A DNA stretch of 64,000 nt. It comes from Prosthecobacter algae. GTDB lineage: Bacteria; Verrucomicrobiota; Verrucomicrobiia; Verrucomicrobiales; Verrucomicrobiaceae. The notes under the pieces are model-generated. The model worked only from the letters and a program-made list of their open reading frames with translations. It had not been told where the DNA came from and searched no databases. The stretch's first letter is position 1, and every line of letters starts with the position of its first letter. The stretch lies in the NCBI RefSeq assembly GCF_039542385.1, contig NZ_BAABIA010000006.1, positions 62,001-126,000 on the forward strand, given 5' to 3'. Shown in pieces: positions 54,635 through 62,345 of the stretch. Position numbers and translations under genes: made by a program.

Positions 54635-54744
54635 GAGCCCGCTGATAATTCGAATCGCAAAGATGGCTGGTTGGGTGGCCATGAGGGTCGGCAAATTAAC
54701 GCGGCGTGCCGGGTAGGCAAGCAGAGGTTTGAGGAAATGGGTGG

Positions 54745-55095
54745 TTAGGCAGCCTTTTGCCGAGGGGCCCGTTTATGAAACAGCATGACAAGCAGGCCCA
54801 AGACCAGTGGCAGACACGGTATCCACAGGGCTTCCCAAAGCGGCCCCTGAGGGGTGGGATCGTTAGCAGCCGCAAAATCAAGATGGTAAATATGCGCGAT
54901 AAAGAGGACCGGATACCACCCCGAAACAAAAGCTGCCAAGCCCAGCCAAGTGGAAATCCACCTTTGAGACTTCAAGAACAAACGGATCAAGACAGCCAGC
55001 AATGCCGAGCCTGAAGCGAAACCAAAACAGATGAAATAAAGGGTAAAAAGCCCTTCAGGCATTTCGTCCAATGGACTGGCTGTGGCTAGCATCAT
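54745..55095 (-). CDS. Small hypothetical membrane protein
   Basis: This 116-residue protein has three hydrophobic segments (GLFTLYFICFGFASGSALLAVLI, WLGLAAFVSGWYPVLFIAHIY, IPCLPLVLGLLVMLF) and ends with a basic tail (HKRAPRQKAA). No family was recognised. It lies between the cimA leader and the terminator of the Bax-inhibitor gene, so it is probably transcribed alone on the minus strand. The start at the double Met is uncertain; Met2 is equally possible. Confidence 0.55.
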   Translation of the reverse strand: MMLATASPLDEMPEGLFTLYFICFGFASGSALLAVLIRLFLKSQRWISTWLGLAAFVSGWYPVLFIAHIYHLDFAAANDPTPQGPLWEALWIPCLPLVLGLLVMLFHKRAPRQKAA

Positions 55096-55126
55096 CTTTG
55101 TTCCAGAATAAGAGAGGGTAAAAGAA

Positions 55127-55157
55127 AACCGCCATGTCCTAAAGGACGATGGCGGTT
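55127..55157 (-). terminator. Rho-independent terminator of the Bax-inhibitor-1 gene
   Basis: AACCGCCATGTCC (55127-55139) pairs with GGACGATGGCGGTT (55144-55157), leaving one bulged base and a four-base loop. On the minus strand it is followed by TTTCTTTTACC. It lies 19 bases after the stop codon of the gene. Confidence 0.75.
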
Positions 55158-55176
55158 CTGCAAAGGGGCGGTCAGA

Positions 55177-55911
55177 TCAATCCCGGCGGGCCAGTTTGGA
55201 CAGCAGGCGGAGGATTTCCACGTAGAGCCAGACGAGGGTGACCAGGAGGCCGAAGGCGGCATACCACTCCATGTATTTCGGGGCACCGTGGGCGCAGCCG
55301 TTTTCGATGAAGTCGAAGTCCAGGACGAGGTTCAGCGCGGCGATGATAACCACAGCGATGCTGAAGCCGATGCCGATCATGCCGCTGCCATGAATGTAGG
55401 GGATCTGGATGCCGAACATGCCCAGCACGATGGTGACGAGGTAAACGAGGGCGATGCCGCCGGTGGCAGCGAAGATGCCGAGCTTGAAGTTTTCCGTGGC
55501 ACGGATGAGACGCATGGAATAGGCGGCCAGCAGGGCGAGGAGGACGCCGCCGGTGAGCAGGATGGCCTGAAGGGCGATGCCGTGGAACTGCATCTCATAA
55601 CGGGCGGAGAGACCGCCGAGGAAGAGGCCTTCGGCAAGGGCGTAAAGGCTGCCGGTGACGGGGGACCAGACGGGCTTGAAGCTGGTGATGAGGGCCAGGA
55701 TAAAACCGGCGATAGCCCCACCAATGACCCAGGTCATGGCGGCGGCGGGATCGGTCATGGCCATGTTCCAGGTATAAATGGCCGTGGCGAAGGTGAGGAA
55801 GAGGAGGAAAGCCGTCTTGTTCACCGTGCCCTGGAGGGTCATCTGGCCGTGACCGGCGTGGGCGGGTGACTGGAAGGTGGATTCGTTGAGCAGTGGGTTC
55901 GACGTGCGCAT
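55177..55911 (-). CDS. Bax inhibitor-1/YccA family membrane protein
   Basis: This 244-residue protein has seven hydrophobic segments after a polar N-terminus of about 30 residues. Family landmarks are TLQGTVNKTAFLLFLTFATA, PVTGSLYALAEGLFLGGLSA, the conserved LVLDFDFIENGCAHGAPKYM loop, and YVEILRLLSKLARRD at the end. Bacterial members of the TMBIM/YccA group are pH-sensitive cation-leak channels or interact with membrane proteases such as FtsH; the local role is unknown. A terminator follows it. It is divergent from the cupin gene at 56072. Confidence 0.93.
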   Translation of the reverse strand: MRTSNPLLNESTFQSPAHAGHGQMTLQGTVNKTAFLLFLTFATAIYTWNMAMTDPAAAMTWVIGGAIAGFILALITSFKPVWSPVTGSLYALAEGLFLGGLSARYEMQFHGIALQAILLTGGVLLALLAAYSMRLIRATENFKLGIFAATGGIALVYLVTIVLGMFGIQIPYIHGSGMIGIGFSIAVVIIAALNLVLDFDFIENGCAHGAPKYMEWYAAFGLLVTLVWLYVEILRLLSKLARRD

Positions 55912-56071
55912 GGCAGGGAGATAACGTCTAGGGTTTCCTTTGACTAGCCTTTTTTTGCTGCGGGTTTGGCACGACTTGCCAGGAAAAAAGGTTGGTATCG
56001 GATAGGCGGAGGTGGGCGGCGGGCGGAGGAGGAGGATTGATTTAAAAAGCGGGGCTGGCTAGGGTGACTGC

Positions 56072-56521
56072 ATGCCTGACTCCCCTGCCCGTTTCATCCA
56101 GATCAATGATGCTGCCCGCGAGACCAATCCCTGGACGAACAATGAATGGCTGTGCCGACCTGATCTGGTGGAGGCGGAGAAACTGCTGCTGGTGAGGGCG
56201 AACATGGCACCGATGCACTGCCACCCGTTTCACTGCCACCCGCACCGCGAAGAAATCATCTATGTGGTGCATGGGCGTGCGGAGCAGTGGGTGGGAGATG
56301 AATGCCGCATCCTGAGCGCAGGTGAAATGGCACACATCCCGCCAGGGGTGGTGCATGCGACCTACAATCCGCATCAGGAGCCGCTGGTGTTTCTGGCGAT
56401 CCTGTCTCCAGCGAAACTGCCGGATGAACTGGCGGCGGTGCAAGATCCGCAAGATGTCTCCGATCAAGCCCCCTGGGCCACACTGCGCCAGGGACGGCCT
56501 GAGTGCCAGACGCTGGCCTGA
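56072..56521 (+). CDS. Small single-domain cupin protein
   Basis: This 149-residue protein has a classic cupin-2 barrel. Motif 1 is HPFHCHPHREEIIYVVHGRAE, with likely metal ligands H54, H56 and E60 or E61. Motif 2 is GEMAHIPPGVVHATYNP, with H95. No partner domain is present, so the reaction cannot be told: cupins of this type can be isomerases, dioxygenases or simple sensors. It is monocistronic and convergent with the LysM gene, with a hairpin terminator between. Confidence 0.85.
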   Translation: MPDSPARFIQINDAARETNPWTNNEWLCRPDLVEAEKLLLVRANMAPMHCHPFHCHPHREEIIYVVHGRAEQWVGDECRILSAGEMAHIPPGVVHATYNPHQEPLVFLAILSPAKLPDELAAVQDPQDVSDQAPWATLRQGRPECQTLA

Positions 56522-56539
56522 GGACGATGACAGAAAAAA

Positions 56540-56570
56540 GCCGGGCTGCCTTTTTCAAGACCAGCCCGGC
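56540..56570 (-). terminator. Rho-independent terminator of the LysM gene, between convergent genes
   Basis: GCCGGGCTG (56540-56548) pairs perfectly with CAGCCCGGC (56562-56570) across a 13-base loop. Read on the minus strand it is followed by TTTTTTCTG. It lies 18 bases after the LysM gene stop and also 18 bases after the cupin stop. Confidence 0.8.
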
Positions 56571-56588
56571 CGCAGAAACCTGTGAGGA

Positions 56589-57080
56589 TCAGCGGGGGAT
56601 CTTCAATGTCTTGCCAGCGCGGATCATGTCCGATTTCAGGCCGTTGGCGGCTTTGATCTTGGCGACGGTGGTGTTGTTCTTCCGGGCGATGGCGCCCAGG
56701 TTGTCACCCGCCTTGATGGTGTAGCTGGAGCTTCCGCCTTTGGACTTGCTGGCGGTGGTTTTCTTTTTCGAAGACACCTTTACCACAGGGGAAGGCTGGC
56801 GGCGGGAGACGCTGCCACCATGAGAGGCCTGCCAGCGAGCGACATCGTCGTCAGAGGCGGCCCGTTCGCCTTCGGCAGCCCAGGCGGTGACGTAGTTGCC
56901 GTTCGGGTCGAAGGGGTAGTCCTTCTTTTCCATGGCGTGCGGCGGAGTCTGCGGGGAGCCGGTCAGATTGATGACGGGAAGCTTGCGCGGAAGACCGCGG
57001 GGCGCAGAGCTTCCGCAGGAGGCCATGAGCAGAGGCAGCACCACGGCACCAAGTATGGAAAAAACACGGAGGGGAGACAT
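56589..57080 (-). CDS. LysM-domain lipoprotein
   Basis: The ATG at 57080 gives 163 residues with a lipoprotein signal (MSPLRVFSILGAVVLPLLMASC); the lipobox LMASC gives the lipidated cysteine. A polar linker (PVVKVSSKKKTTASKSKGG) leads to one C-terminal LysM domain (SYTIKAGDNLGAIARKNNTT...KTLKIPR), which binds peptidoglycan. The combination suggests an outer-membrane or inner-membrane lipoprotein tethered to the wall. The gene lies 55 bases after the BamE-like gene and ends with a strong terminator, so it may be the last gene of the minus-strand run of sulfatase genes. Confidence 0.86.
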   Translation of the reverse strand: MSPLRVFSILGAVVLPLLMASCGSSAPRGLPRKLPVINLTGSPQTPPHAMEKKDYPFDPNGNYVTAWAAEGERAASDDDVARWQASHGGSVSRRQPSPVVKVSSKKKTTASKSKGGSSSYTIKAGDNLGAIARKNNTTVAKIKAANGLKSDMIRAGKTLKIPR

Positions 57081-57135
57081 CGTGATGCAGAGTGGACGCA
57101 ATGGGGCGGCCCCGCAACTGGGAGCCGTCGGGAGT

Positions 57136-57528
57136 TTACTCACCCGGGGTATGAAAACGACGTACCAGTTCCTTCACCCGAGGGACGTTTTGTTTATCGC
57201 GCTCCATGATGACGACACGTTCGTGGTAGGCCTTGGAGCCGGGCTTGGCCAGGGAATATACCCAGCGGGTGTCGTTATCGAGCCGCTCGGAGGGCTGCTT
57301 GCCCATGATCTGATAAACCTGGCGGCCATCCATGCCGGGCTGCAGGCGGTTGAAGTTCACCTCATTGTATTCCATGGCATAACGGGTGCCGGAGACAAGA
57401 AAGTACTTGGTGGCATTCATCGAGTCCGTGCTGCTGTAGCCCATGCTGGAGGCATAATAGAGGTAAATGGCCGCAGGGATGGCGAGCAGGAGGAGAGGGG
57501 TGAAGAAGTACCAGTTTTTCTTGAACAT
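57136..57528 (-). CDS. Membrane-anchored BamE/SmpA-like small protein
   Basis: The ATG at 57528 gives 130 residues (MFKKNWYFFTPLLLLAIPAAI), a single N-terminal membrane segment followed by an extracytoplasmic domain. The segment NRLQPGMDGRQVYQIMGKQP with DTRWVYSLAKPGSKAYHERV resembles the beta-alpha core of BamE/SmpA/OmlA, where LxxGMxxxxVxxxxGxP is typical. No lipobox is present, unlike true BamE. A role in envelope assembly is inferred, not shown. It sits between the third sulfatase gene, 71 bases upstream, and the LysM lipoprotein gene. Confidence 0.6.
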   Translation of the reverse strand: MFKKNWYFFTPLLLLAIPAAIYLYYASSMGYSSTDSMNATKYFLVSGTRYAMEYNEVNFNRLQPGMDGRQVYQIMGKQPSERLDNDTRWVYSLAKPGSKAYHERVVIMERDKQNVPRVKELVRRFHTPGE

Positions 57529-57599
57529 GCGAGGGGTGGGGAAAGGCGGCGATGCTGGAGCAAAGGGCCACGGACGGCAAGACAAAAGCGAGAGATGGA

Positions 57600-59009
57600 T
57601 CAACGGGCGGGAAAAAGATGCTCGCCACGCTTGGCGGCCTGATGAGCTTCCTTCGTATCTTGCGGGATGCCCGGATCGCCCTGTTCTGCCAGCCAGCGGT
57701 CCAGCTCGCCCGAGAGGCGGGCGCGTGTGGCGGCGTGCTGAGGATCAGCCGCGAGATTGGTCATTTCATACGGATCGCTGGCTGTGTGGTAAAGTTGCTC
57801 CGCCGGGCGGGTGATGTAGCGTTTCACCAAAGCGTAGGTATCGGGATGGTCCGCGGCAAAGTTGACCCAGGTGGGCCAGTAGGGGTTGTTCAGCGCGCCA
57901 TTGCCCTGGATACCCATGACATGTTTTTCGATGTAGATCTCATCGGGGGTCAGGTTCCGGATGTAGCGGTACTGGCCATCCGTGAGGGTGCGGATGGGGT
58001 AGGCCGGGCCTTCGGGGATGTTGTTATGCAGGCCATAGGCGAACTGGCGGTGGTCGGTCACTTCACCCCGAAGAACGGTGGCAAAGCTGCGGCCATCGAA
58101 GGCGGCAGCCGTCCCCTTCCCGCCTGCCACCTCCATGAGAGTGGGAGCCACATCTGCATACTGGACGAGGGCATCGGTACGTTTGCCTGCGGTGATCTTG
58201 CCAGGCCAGCGGGCGATAAGGGCCGTGTGCAGGCCGGTATCCCAATTGGTCCATTTGTTGCCGGGGAACTGGGAGCCTTGCTCCGAGGAGAAAAGCACGA
58301 GTGTGTTTTCATCCTGGCCAGATTCTTTGAGCAACGCGAGGATCTCGCCCACCTGGCCATCCATGTAGGTGATCTCGGCGAGGTAGCGCCCGAAGTCCTC
58401 GCGGGTTTTGGGGGTATCGGCGATGTTGGGCGGGAGCTGGATTTTTTTGGGCGGATACTTCGTGGCATCTCCCATGACCCAGGGCACATGCGGATCCACC
58501 AGGGCGATGACGAGGCAGAAAGGCTCGTCCGGCTTGCGCCCGATGAATTCGCGGGCCCCGGCGAGATCATGTCCCTGGGTGGGATTGCGCACGCAGTTAG
58601 GATCAAAACCCGGCACGGATTCAAAAGGAAAGGAGGCCTCCGGCAGCACATGGGACTTGCCGGCCAAACCGACACGGTAGCCCAAAGGAGCAAGGTGATG
58701 TGGCAGGCTGCGGGTGCCAGGGCGGCTGGCGCTGTGGTTCCAGGCGCAGCCATTGCGCATGGGATACTGGCCGGTGTACAGCTCTGCCCGGCAGGGCTGG
58801 CAGATGGCCTCGCTGACGTAGGCGCGATTGAAGGTGAGGCCCTGGGCGGCCAGGGTATCAATGTGGGGTGTCTTTGCATTCACACCGCCATACACAGGCA
58901 GGTCATTGTAGGTGCAGTCATCCGCCAGGATGATGAGGACATTTGGTCTGGCCTGGGCCGAGACAATGCCCGTGGCGAGAAGCAGGAGGAAAAGGGCGAT
59001 GAATTTCAC
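57600..59009 (-). CDS. Exported sulfatase with a CQPCR active-site motif
   Basis: This 469-residue protein has a signal peptide (MKFIALFLLLLATGIVSAQA). The sulfatase domain shows RPNVLIILADD (metal site) and the formylglycine motif as C70-Q-P-C-R within ICQPCRAELYTG. The fourth position is Cys instead of the usual Ser/Thr/Ala, while the required CxPxR frame is kept. The second metal cluster is SEQGSQFPGNKWTNWDTG, with Glu-Gln in place of the common Asp-His, as in heparan-N-sulfatase-like enzymes. The substrate is probably a sulfated sugar; which one is not known. It follows the previous sulfatase gene by six bases in the same operon. Confidence 0.9.
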   Translation of the reverse strand: MKFIALFLLLLATGIVSAQARPNVLIILADDCTYNDLPVYGGVNAKTPHIDTLAAQGLTFNRAYVSEAICQPCRAELYTGQYPMRNGCAWNHSASRPGTRSLPHHLAPLGYRVGLAGKSHVLPEASFPFESVPGFDPNCVRNPTQGHDLAGAREFIGRKPDEPFCLVIALVDPHVPWVMGDATKYPPKKIQLPPNIADTPKTREDFGRYLAEITYMDGQVGEILALLKESGQDENTLVLFSSEQGSQFPGNKWTNWDTGLHTALIARWPGKITAGKRTDALVQYADVAPTLMEVAGGKGTAAAFDGRSFATVLRGEVTDHRQFAYGLHNNIPEGPAYPIRTLTDGQYRYIRNLTPDEIYIEKHVMGIQGNGALNNPYWPTWVNFAADHPDTYALVKRYITRPAEQLYHTASDPYEMTNLAADPQHAATRARLSGELDRWLAEQGDPGIPQDTKEAHQAAKRGEHLFPAR

Positions 59010-59015
59010 AGGTCT

Positions 59016-60515
59016 CTATTTCTTCTTTTGGTTAGGCTTGGCGAGGGCTTCCGGCTGGCGATCCAGCAGGGCGCGCAGTTCGGCCACCACCTGCGGCTGC
59101 GATGCGGCGAGGTTGCGGGTTTCCAGTGGATCTTCCTGGTAGTCGTAGAGCTCCAGATCGGCGGTGTCCGATGCGGCATCTGGTTTTTTCCATTCGACGA
59201 GGCGATAGCGCTCGGTGCGGATGGCACGGCCGATGACGGGCTTTCCCTCACGCTGGCGGGGAAAGGCGTGGGTGGCATGGCTGCGGATACGGCGGGCCGG
59301 ATCGCGCAGCACGGGGACGAGGCTGGTGCCATCCAGAGGCTGAGGACCGGGGTGGGCAGGCAGCCCGGCGAGCTCCACCAAGGTAGGCAGCACGTCCACC
59401 GTCTCGGCGGGTTGACGAGTGGAGGAGCCTGGAGCAGCGATGCCCGGAGCGACGACAATGAGGGGGATGCGGTTGGCCTGCTCGTAGTTGGTGTGTTTTG
59501 TCCACATGCCATGGTCGCCCAGATGCCAGCCGTGGTCGCCCCAGAGCACGATGATGGTTTGATCCGCAAGGCCCTGGGCATCCAGTTCATCCAGCACCCG
59601 ACCCAGCTGGGCATCCATGAAGCTCACAGCGGCATAGTAACCATGAATGAGAGTGCGCTTCATTTCCGGGGTCAGCGGAGGGCTTTCGGGGATGGGGGTG
59701 TAGTTGTTCAGTTCCCCCAGGGTCTTGCCCGCATAGGAGGGTGCGCCGTCAGGGGGCGTGACACGTGTGGGCAGAGGGAAAGCGGCGCGGTCATGCATGT
59801 CCCAGTATTTTTTGGGTGCGGTGAATGGCAGGTGAGGTTTCACAAAACCCAGGGCTAGAAATAGGGGCTGATCCGGCTTCTCCTTCGCAGCACGCAGACG
59901 CCCGATGGCAGCATCGGCGATGCGACCATCGGCATAGGCATTGTCCGGCACGTTGCTGTTTTCCCAGGCGGCTCCGCGAGGAAGATCGCGAATTTTGCCG
60001 AGCTGCTGATTGGTGAAGTAGGCTTCTTCGCGGGTCAGCTTGCCATCCGCCGAATTGGCGGGGTTCAGGTATTCGATCACCTTTTCTTTGATCGGCGGAA
60101 GGCTCCAGGAGGCCTCGTCGTCGTGATTGCCATGGCCTGTGTGGAGGATCTTGCCGATGGCTTCGGTGCGCCAGCCGTGGGATTTGAAATACTGAGGCAG
60201 GGTGACTGCATCGGGCACGGCTAGGCGGAAGTTGTCTGTGAGGTTGTAAATGCCCAGGGAGGTGGAGCGTGAGCCTAACAACAGATTGTTTCTGGAGGGG
60301 GCGCAGACCGCCTGATTGCAATAAGCGAGGTCAAAGCGCATGCCGCGTGCGGCGAGGCGGTCGAGATTGGGTGTCCTGGCCAGAGGATCGCCATAACAGC
60401 CGATGGCGGGCTTGAGATCGTCCACACAAATCATCAGCACATGCGGGCGGGAAGGTGCGGCTGCAGCCAGCGGCAGTGTGACGGCGAGAAAGAGGAAGCT
60501 GAGGAAGGCGCGCAT
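59016..60515 (-). CDS. Exported sulfatase, iduronate-2-sulfatase-like
   Basis: This 499-residue protein has a signal peptide (MRAFLSFLFLAVTLPLAAAA), the metal opening PHVLMICVDDLKPAIGCYG, and the formylglycine motif C71-APSR within VCAPSRNNLLLGSR. The second metal cluster is WGDHGWHLGDHGMWTKHTNYE. KPHLPFTAPKKYWDMHD and the length match the iduronate-2-sulfatase branch, like the protein at 28164. It needs a formylglycine-generating enzyme that is not in the window. The gene begins two bases after the stop of the arylsulfatase gene and ends six bases before the next sulfatase gene, so the three are cotranscribed. Confidence 0.92.
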   Translation of the reverse strand: MRAFLSFLFLAVTLPLAAAAPSRPHVLMICVDDLKPAIGCYGDPLARTPNLDRLAARGMRFDLAYCNQAVCAPSRNNLLLGSRSTSLGIYNLTDNFRLAVPDAVTLPQYFKSHGWRTEAIGKILHTGHGNHDDEASWSLPPIKEKVIEYLNPANSADGKLTREEAYFTNQQLGKIRDLPRGAAWENSNVPDNAYADGRIADAAIGRLRAAKEKPDQPLFLALGFVKPHLPFTAPKKYWDMHDRAAFPLPTRVTPPDGAPSYAGKTLGELNNYTPIPESPPLTPEMKRTLIHGYYAAVSFMDAQLGRVLDELDAQGLADQTIIVLWGDHGWHLGDHGMWTKHTNYEQANRIPLIVVAPGIAAPGSSTRQPAETVDVLPTLVELAGLPAHPGPQPLDGTSLVPVLRDPARRIRSHATHAFPRQREGKPVIGRAIRTERYRLVEWKKPDAASDTADLELYDYQEDPLETRNLAASQPQVVAELRALLDRQPEALAKPNQKKK

Positions 60516-60517
60516 GA

Positions 60518-62251
60518 TCAGGCTTTCTTTTTACCCTTCTTGCCCTTTTTGTTAGGCAGAGGATCGCCATGCGGCAGCCCCCAGATCCAGGGAATGACCT
60601 GGGCGCGTTTGGCCCAGATCTCCCACTGGGCGGCCATGGCTTTCAAACGCTCTGGTTCGTTGGCGGCGAGATTGTGCTGTTCGGTGCGGTCGGCCTCCAT
60701 GTTGTAAAGTTCCCAGGCTCCCTGCGGGCCTTTGGCAACGAGTTTCCAGATGCCATCGCGGACGGCGCGGTTGCCTTCATGCTCAAAGAAGATGGGTTCC
60801 TGGCGGCCGATGGATTCGCCTTTGAGGGCAGGCCGCAGGCTGACGCCTTCGACAGGCTTGATCTTCAGCCCCGCATGTTCGGCCGGATAGCTAGCCCCGG
60901 CGACATCCAGGCAGGTGGCCATAAGATCAATGAGATGGGCGGGCTGGGGCTCCAAGGAATCATGACGAGCAGCGGGGATTCCTTTGGGCCAATGGGCCAC
61001 CAACGGGGTGCTGATGCCACCTTCATGCACCCAGTGTTTGTACTCGCGGAAGGGGGTGTTGCTGACATTGGCCCAGGCCTCGCCGTAACCATGATAAGTG
61101 TCTGCACCGCCCGGAAGAATGCCGTACCCCTGGCGCATGGGGTGGCCATCGCGGGTCTGTTTGGGAATCATGTCCGGTTGCAAATCGGTAGCCGCCATGG
61201 CTGGCAGCGTGGGTTTTTCCGCCCTGGGTTTGAAGGGACCGTTGCGCCCCATACCTTCGGCGCAGCCGCCATTGTCCTGGAAGAAAAGGATGAGGGTGTT
61301 GTCGTATTGCCCCTGTTTTTTCAGCTCGGCGACGAGACGGCCAATGCTCTGGTCCATGCTGTCAATCATGGCCGCAAAAACCTCCATGCAGCGGGTTTCG
61401 AACTCGCGATTCTTCACCTCGCTCCAGGCACCACCGGCCTGCGGGGCGACCTGCCAGCTAGGCGGCAAAAGGCCGAGCTTTTTCATCTTCTCCACACGGG
61501 CGGCGCGGATGGCATCGTAACCGGCATCATACTTACCCTTGTATTTGGCGATGTCCTCCGGCTTCGCATGCATGGGCCAGTGCGGGGCCGTCATGGCCAC
61601 ATACATGAAGAAAGGTTGCGCCTGATGATCGCGTGCATGGTCCGCTACAAAGCGGGTGGCGTGGTCTGCAATGGCATCGGTGTAGTAGAAGGATTTGGGC
61701 TGATACTGCGCATCGGCAAAGGGGGAGATGAACTCGTTGTCGCGAGTGAGGGTGTTCGGATCAAAGTAGCTGCCCGCGCCATGGATGGTGCCATAAAAGC
61801 GATCGAACCCACGCTGGAGCGGCCAGTTGGCCTTGGCATCGGCATCCTGGGGATTGACCTTTTTGGTGACGTGCCATTTTCCGGCCATGTAGGTACGGTA
61901 ACCCGCAGGCTTGAGCACCTCGGCAATGGTCACGGAGTCGCGGCTGAGCTCGCCCCGGTAACCAGGCAGGCCTTTGTCATCCATCATGTGACCGATGCCT
62001 GCCTGATGCGGATAAAGCCCTGTAAGCAAGGCTGCGCGGGTGGGGCAGCAGCGGGCGGTATTGTAAAACTGGGTGAAGCGCACGCCGCCCTTGGCCAGGG
62101 CATCCAGGTTCGGCGTGCTGATCTCACTGCCAAAGCAGCCGAGGTCCGAATAGCCCATGTCATCCGCCATGATGAGGATGATGTTAGGCCGATCCGCCGC
62201 GTGGGCGGAGAGGAGGGTCAAAAGGAAGCCGATGAGCAAGAACGAACGCAT
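60518..62251 (-). CDS. Exported arylsulfatase (AtsA-like)
   Basis: The ATG at 62251 gives 577 residues with a signal peptide (MRSFLLIGFLLTLLSAHAAD). Motifs are RPNIILIMADDMGYSDLGCF, the formylglycine motif C68-CPTR within CCPTRAALLTGLYPHQAGIG, the catalytic lysine and histidine in TYMAGKWHV, and FFQDNGGCAEGMGRNG for the second metal cluster. This set is typical of bacterial arylsulfatases that hydrolyse aromatic or carbohydrate sulfate esters. The C-terminus ends in a very basic tail (NKKGKKGKKKA), which could bind anionic polymer or lipid. It is the first of three overlapping-to-adjacent sulfatase genes. Confidence 0.93.
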   Translation of the reverse strand: MRSFLLIGFLLTLLSAHAADRPNIILIMADDMGYSDLGCFGSEISTPNLDALAKGGVRFTQFYNTARCCPTRAALLTGLYPHQAGIGHMMDDKGLPGYRGELSRDSVTIAEVLKPAGYRTYMAGKWHVTKKVNPQDADAKANWPLQRGFDRFYGTIHGAGSYFDPNTLTRDNEFISPFADAQYQPKSFYYTDAIADHATRFVADHARDHQAQPFFMYVAMTAPHWPMHAKPEDIAKYKGKYDAGYDAIRAARVEKMKKLGLLPPSWQVAPQAGGAWSEVKNREFETRCMEVFAAMIDSMDQSIGRLVAELKKQGQYDNTLILFFQDNGGCAEGMGRNGPFKPRAEKPTLPAMAATDLQPDMIPKQTRDGHPMRQGYGILPGGADTYHGYGEAWANVSNTPFREYKHWVHEGGISTPLVAHWPKGIPAARHDSLEPQPAHLIDLMATCLDVAGASYPAEHAGLKIKPVEGVSLRPALKGESIGRQEPIFFEHEGNRAVRDGIWKLVAKGPQGAWELYNMEADRTEQHNLAANEPERLKAMAAQWEIWAKRAQVIPWIWGLPHGDPLPNKKGKKGKKKA

Positions 62252-62345
62252 TCCCCTATCACGTAGTAACCCTTGCCATCTTGCCAGTGAAAAAGCCACC
62301 GCTGCCTATCTGGAATGCAAGTGGTGGGAGAAACGGAGGGGCGAC

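Noticed and set aside
54472-54720. An 82-codon frame upstream of cimA
   Set aside because: It overlaps the hairpin leader, has no ribosome site and no protein-like pattern.
55967-55980. TGGCACGACTTGCC resembling a sigma-54 promoter
   Set aside because: The spacing between the GG and GC elements is eight bases instead of the required ten.
57552-59858. A 768-residue plus-strand frame opposite two sulfatase genes
   Set aside because: The sulfatases have complete motifs and signal peptides. The plus frame spans both genes and the gap and has no family-like sequence. The same reasoning removes frames at 26522-28216, 52760-54451 and 60569-62266.
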